6,837 nucleotides of DNA, from assembly GCA_030538175.1 (NCBI GenBank), contig JAUNUL010000156.1, positions 1 through 6,837 on the forward strand, read 5' to 3'. The notes under the pieces are model-generated. The model had not been told where the DNA came from and did no database searches. It saw only the letters and a list, made by a program, of their open reading frames with translations. Numbering within the stretch: the first letter of the stretch is position 1; each line of letters begins with the position of its first letter. Shown one piece after another: positions 5,410 through 6,837 of the stretch. The stretch comes from Propionibacteriaceae bacterium. GTDB taxonomy: Bacteria; Actinomycetota; Actinomycetes; Propionibacteriales; Propionibacteriaceae. The position numbers were made by a program, and so were the translations under genes.

Positions 5410-6066
5410 TCAGAGCAGCCCGCGTTCGAAGGCGACGCGCACCGCGGCCGCCCGGTCGTTCACCCCGAGTTTCTCGTACGCCCGAACCAGGTGGGTCTTC
5501 ACCGTCGCTTCGGACACCATCAGGGTCTCCGCGGCCGTGCGGTTCGTCCCGCCGGAGGCGATCACCTGCAACACTTCCCGCTCCCGCTTGGTGAGGGGGA
5601 TGTCACGCCGCCGGGCGGTCAGCGCCTCAAGCGCCCGCGGCGTCAGCACCGGCCGACCCGCCGCGACATCCCGCACCGCCCGCAGCAGGTCAGCCCGGGG
5701 TGCGTCCTTGAGCAGGTAGCCATCCGCCCCCGCCCGCACGGCGGCCAGGATGTCGTGATCGGTGTCGTACGTCGTCAGCACCAGGATCCGCCCCGAGACC
5801 CCGCGCCGCTTGAGCTCCTTGATCGCCGTCACCCCATCACCGCCGGGCATCCGCAGGTCCATCACGATCACATCCGGGTCGACGTCCGCGATCACCACCA
5901 GCGCCTCCCGGCCATCGCTGGCCTCGCCGACCACCGCCAGGTCGTCCTCACCGGCGAAAATGCCGACCAGGCCATCCCGCACGATCGGATGGTCGTCGAC
6001 GACCACCACCCGGATCTGCTTCCCGACCGGGGCCTGTTCCTTCCCGCTCATCTCATTCCCGCTCAT
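5410..6066 (-). CDS. Two-component response regulator, NarL/FixJ (LuxR HTH) family
   Basis: This 218-residue cytosolic transcription factor has a receiver domain (about 17-135) and a LuxR-type helix-turn-helix (about 156-215). Receiver landmarks are the acidic pair D24-D25 in VVVDDHP, the phospho-acceptor D70 in VIVMDLRMPGGDG, T98 in LVLTTYD and K120 in YLLKDA. The output domain shows LTKREREVLQVIASGGTN (158-175) and the recognition helix region VSEATVKTHLVRAYEKLGV (184-202). Phosphorylation by the adjacent kinase should promote dimerisation and DNA binding. The ATG at 6066 overlaps the kinase stop (ATGA), indicating coupled translation. The first 30 bases are a 15-base near-duplication that gives MSGNE-MSGKE, so the ATG at codon 6 (6051) is an alternative start. 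Its target genes are unknown; the neighbouring RidA-like gene is a candidate only by position. Confidence 0.96.
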   Translation of the reverse strand: MSGNEMSGKEQAPVGKQIRVVVVDDHPIVRDGLVGIFAGEDDLAVVGEASDGREALVVIADVDPDVIVMDLRMPGGDGVTAIKELKRRGVSGRILVLTTYDTDHDILAAVRAGADGYLLKDAPRADLLRAVRDVAAGRPVLTPRALEALTARRRDIPLTKREREVLQVIASGGTNRTAAETLMVSEATVKTHLVRAYEKLGVNDRAAAVRVAFERGLL

Positions 6067-6837
6067 CGCGGGATCGCCACGCTCACGGTGCAGCTCCCTC
6101 CCTCCGGGGCCTCGACCTCCAGCGTCCCACCGAGCAACGCGACCCGCTCCCGCATCCCGCGCAAACCGTGGCCGGCGGTCGGGGCCGTCGGATCGAAGCC
6201 GACCCCGTCGTCGCGGACGTCCAGGCGTACCTCCGTCGGGTCATAGTCCAACGTCACCACCACCCGGGTCGCCGACGCGTGCCGCACGACGTTCGCCAGC
6301 GCCTCCTGCGTGAGCCGGACGAGCTCGGCGTCGCCGCGGCTGGCGTACTCCTCGCCCTCCACGACCAACCTGGCGTCCACGCCCTGTAGACCCGTCTCCG
6401 CGACCAGGCCGGCCAGCGCATCGGGCAGGGACCGCTCATCCAGCCGCGGGGACGCGAGGGCCCGGACCGCGCGGCGGGCTTCGCCGAGTGCCTGGCGGGC
6501 GGTGTCGCGTACGCGGGCCAGGCGCGCGAGCCGTTCGGTCTCGTCGCTCGCATCGGCTGCCTCGAGCTGGGTGATGATGCCGACGAGGCTCTGGGCGACG
6601 GTGTCGTGGATCTCCCGGGACAGGCGTTGCCGCTCCTCGGTGACGCCGGCCTCGCGGGCCTGGGTGATGAGCTGTTCCTGCAGCGCATCGTTGCGGGCCT
6701 CGGCCGCGCGGAGTTCGGCGACCGTGCGTTCCAACTGGGTCACGCCTCGCTCCCGCTCCTTCTCCAGCAACGCGATCATGACGGCGATGGCCACGTTCAC
6801 CGCGAGGATCAGGCCATAGATCGCGGGCTCGAACAAT
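6063..6837 (-). CDS. Sensor histidine kinase (HisKA_3 / HATPase), 5' end cut by window edge
   Basis: The 257 visible residues are the C-terminal part of a NarL-system sensor kinase; numbering below counts from the codon at 6836. Residues 5-24 are a hydrophobic segment, the last transmembrane helix, followed by a charged likely coiled coil (25-66). The HisKA_3 dimerisation domain contains EERQRLSREIHDTVAQSL (67-84), with H77 as the phosphorylation site. The ATPase domain has the N-box LTQEALANVVRHAS (175-188, N182), the G1 box DDGVGFD (209-215) and the G2 box GHGLRGMRERVALLGG (222-237). The TTG at 6836 is very unlikely to be the true start, since this kinase class normally carries several membrane helices ahead of this point; those would lie beyond the right edge. 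The stimulus cannot be inferred. Its stop codon overlaps the regulator start, marking the pair as cognate partners. Confidence 0.95.
   Translation of the reverse strand, partial: LFEPAIYGLILAVNVAIAVMIALLEKERERGVTQLERTVAELRAAEARNDALQEQLITQAREAGVTEERQRLSREIHDTVAQSLVGIITQLEAADASDETERLARLARVRDTARQALGEARRAVRALASPRLDERSLPDALAGLVAETGLQGVDARLVVEGEEYASRGDAELVRLTQEALANVVRHASATRVVVTLDYDPTEVRLDVRDDGVGFDPTAPTAGHGLRGMRERVALLGGTLEVEAPEGGSCTVSVAIPR

Noticed and set aside
5391..6313. Plus-strand frames opposite the response regulator and kinase.
   Set aside because: They are Arg/Pro/Ser-rich shadow frames antisense to two genes with complete catalytic motifs.
1..6837. CRISPR array, insertion sequence, integrase, tRNA or rRNA.
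   Set aside because: I saw no regularly spaced direct repeats, terminal inverted repeats, transposase motifs or tRNA-like cloverleaf sequences on either strand.

Overview
The window is high-GC DNA, and every supported gene lies on the minus strand, so the genes read from high to low coordinates. The GC-biased codon use, the GTG starts, the DUF222 (13E12-repeat type) protein and the NarL-type two-component pair all point to an actinobacterium. A Propionibacteriaceae-like or related soil/skin lineage is plausible, but the sequence alone cannot settle it.

Layout in the direction of transcription (right to left). (1) The 3' part of a sensor histidine kinase gene (6063-6837, cut by the right edge) overlaps by 4 bases (ATGA) a NarL/FixJ response regulator gene (5410-6066). 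Together they form a standard two-component system of unknown stimulus. (2) After a 63-bp gap containing an imperfect inverted repeat comes a RidA/YjgF-family gene (4942-5346) with a good Shine-Dalgarno site. It overlaps by 4 bases (GTGA) a gene for an ABM-domain protein with two C-terminal membrane helices (4373-4945). (3) A 66-bp gap holds a perfect 7-bp inverted repeat, a 10-bp palindrome and a possible 7-codon leader ORF. It precedes a complete cytosolic GH3 beta-glucosidase (2138-4306). (4) After 120 bp comes a classical short-chain dehydrogenase (1247-2017), followed by a strong GC-rich hairpin that probably ends the transcript. (5) A 242-bp intergenic region carries two DnaA-box-like 9-mers exactly 30 bp apart. 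It leads into a DUF222 protein gene (1004 down to the left edge), whose expected C-terminal HNH nuclease domain lies outside the window.

Functional links: the kinase and regulator are clearly partners. The RidA-like and ABM-membrane genes are translationally coupled and probably work together on a small reactive metabolite, although the RidA protein lacks the arginine of canonical imine deaminases. The GH3 enzyme and the dehydrogenase may take part in glycoside or sugar catabolism, but no transporter or sugar regulator is present to support this. I see no CRISPR array, insertion sequence, tRNA or rRNA. Nothing here is a convincing new multi-gene system. The best leads are the RidA-ABM membrane pair, the leader region of the GH3 gene, and the paired DnaA-like boxes in front of the DUF222 gene.
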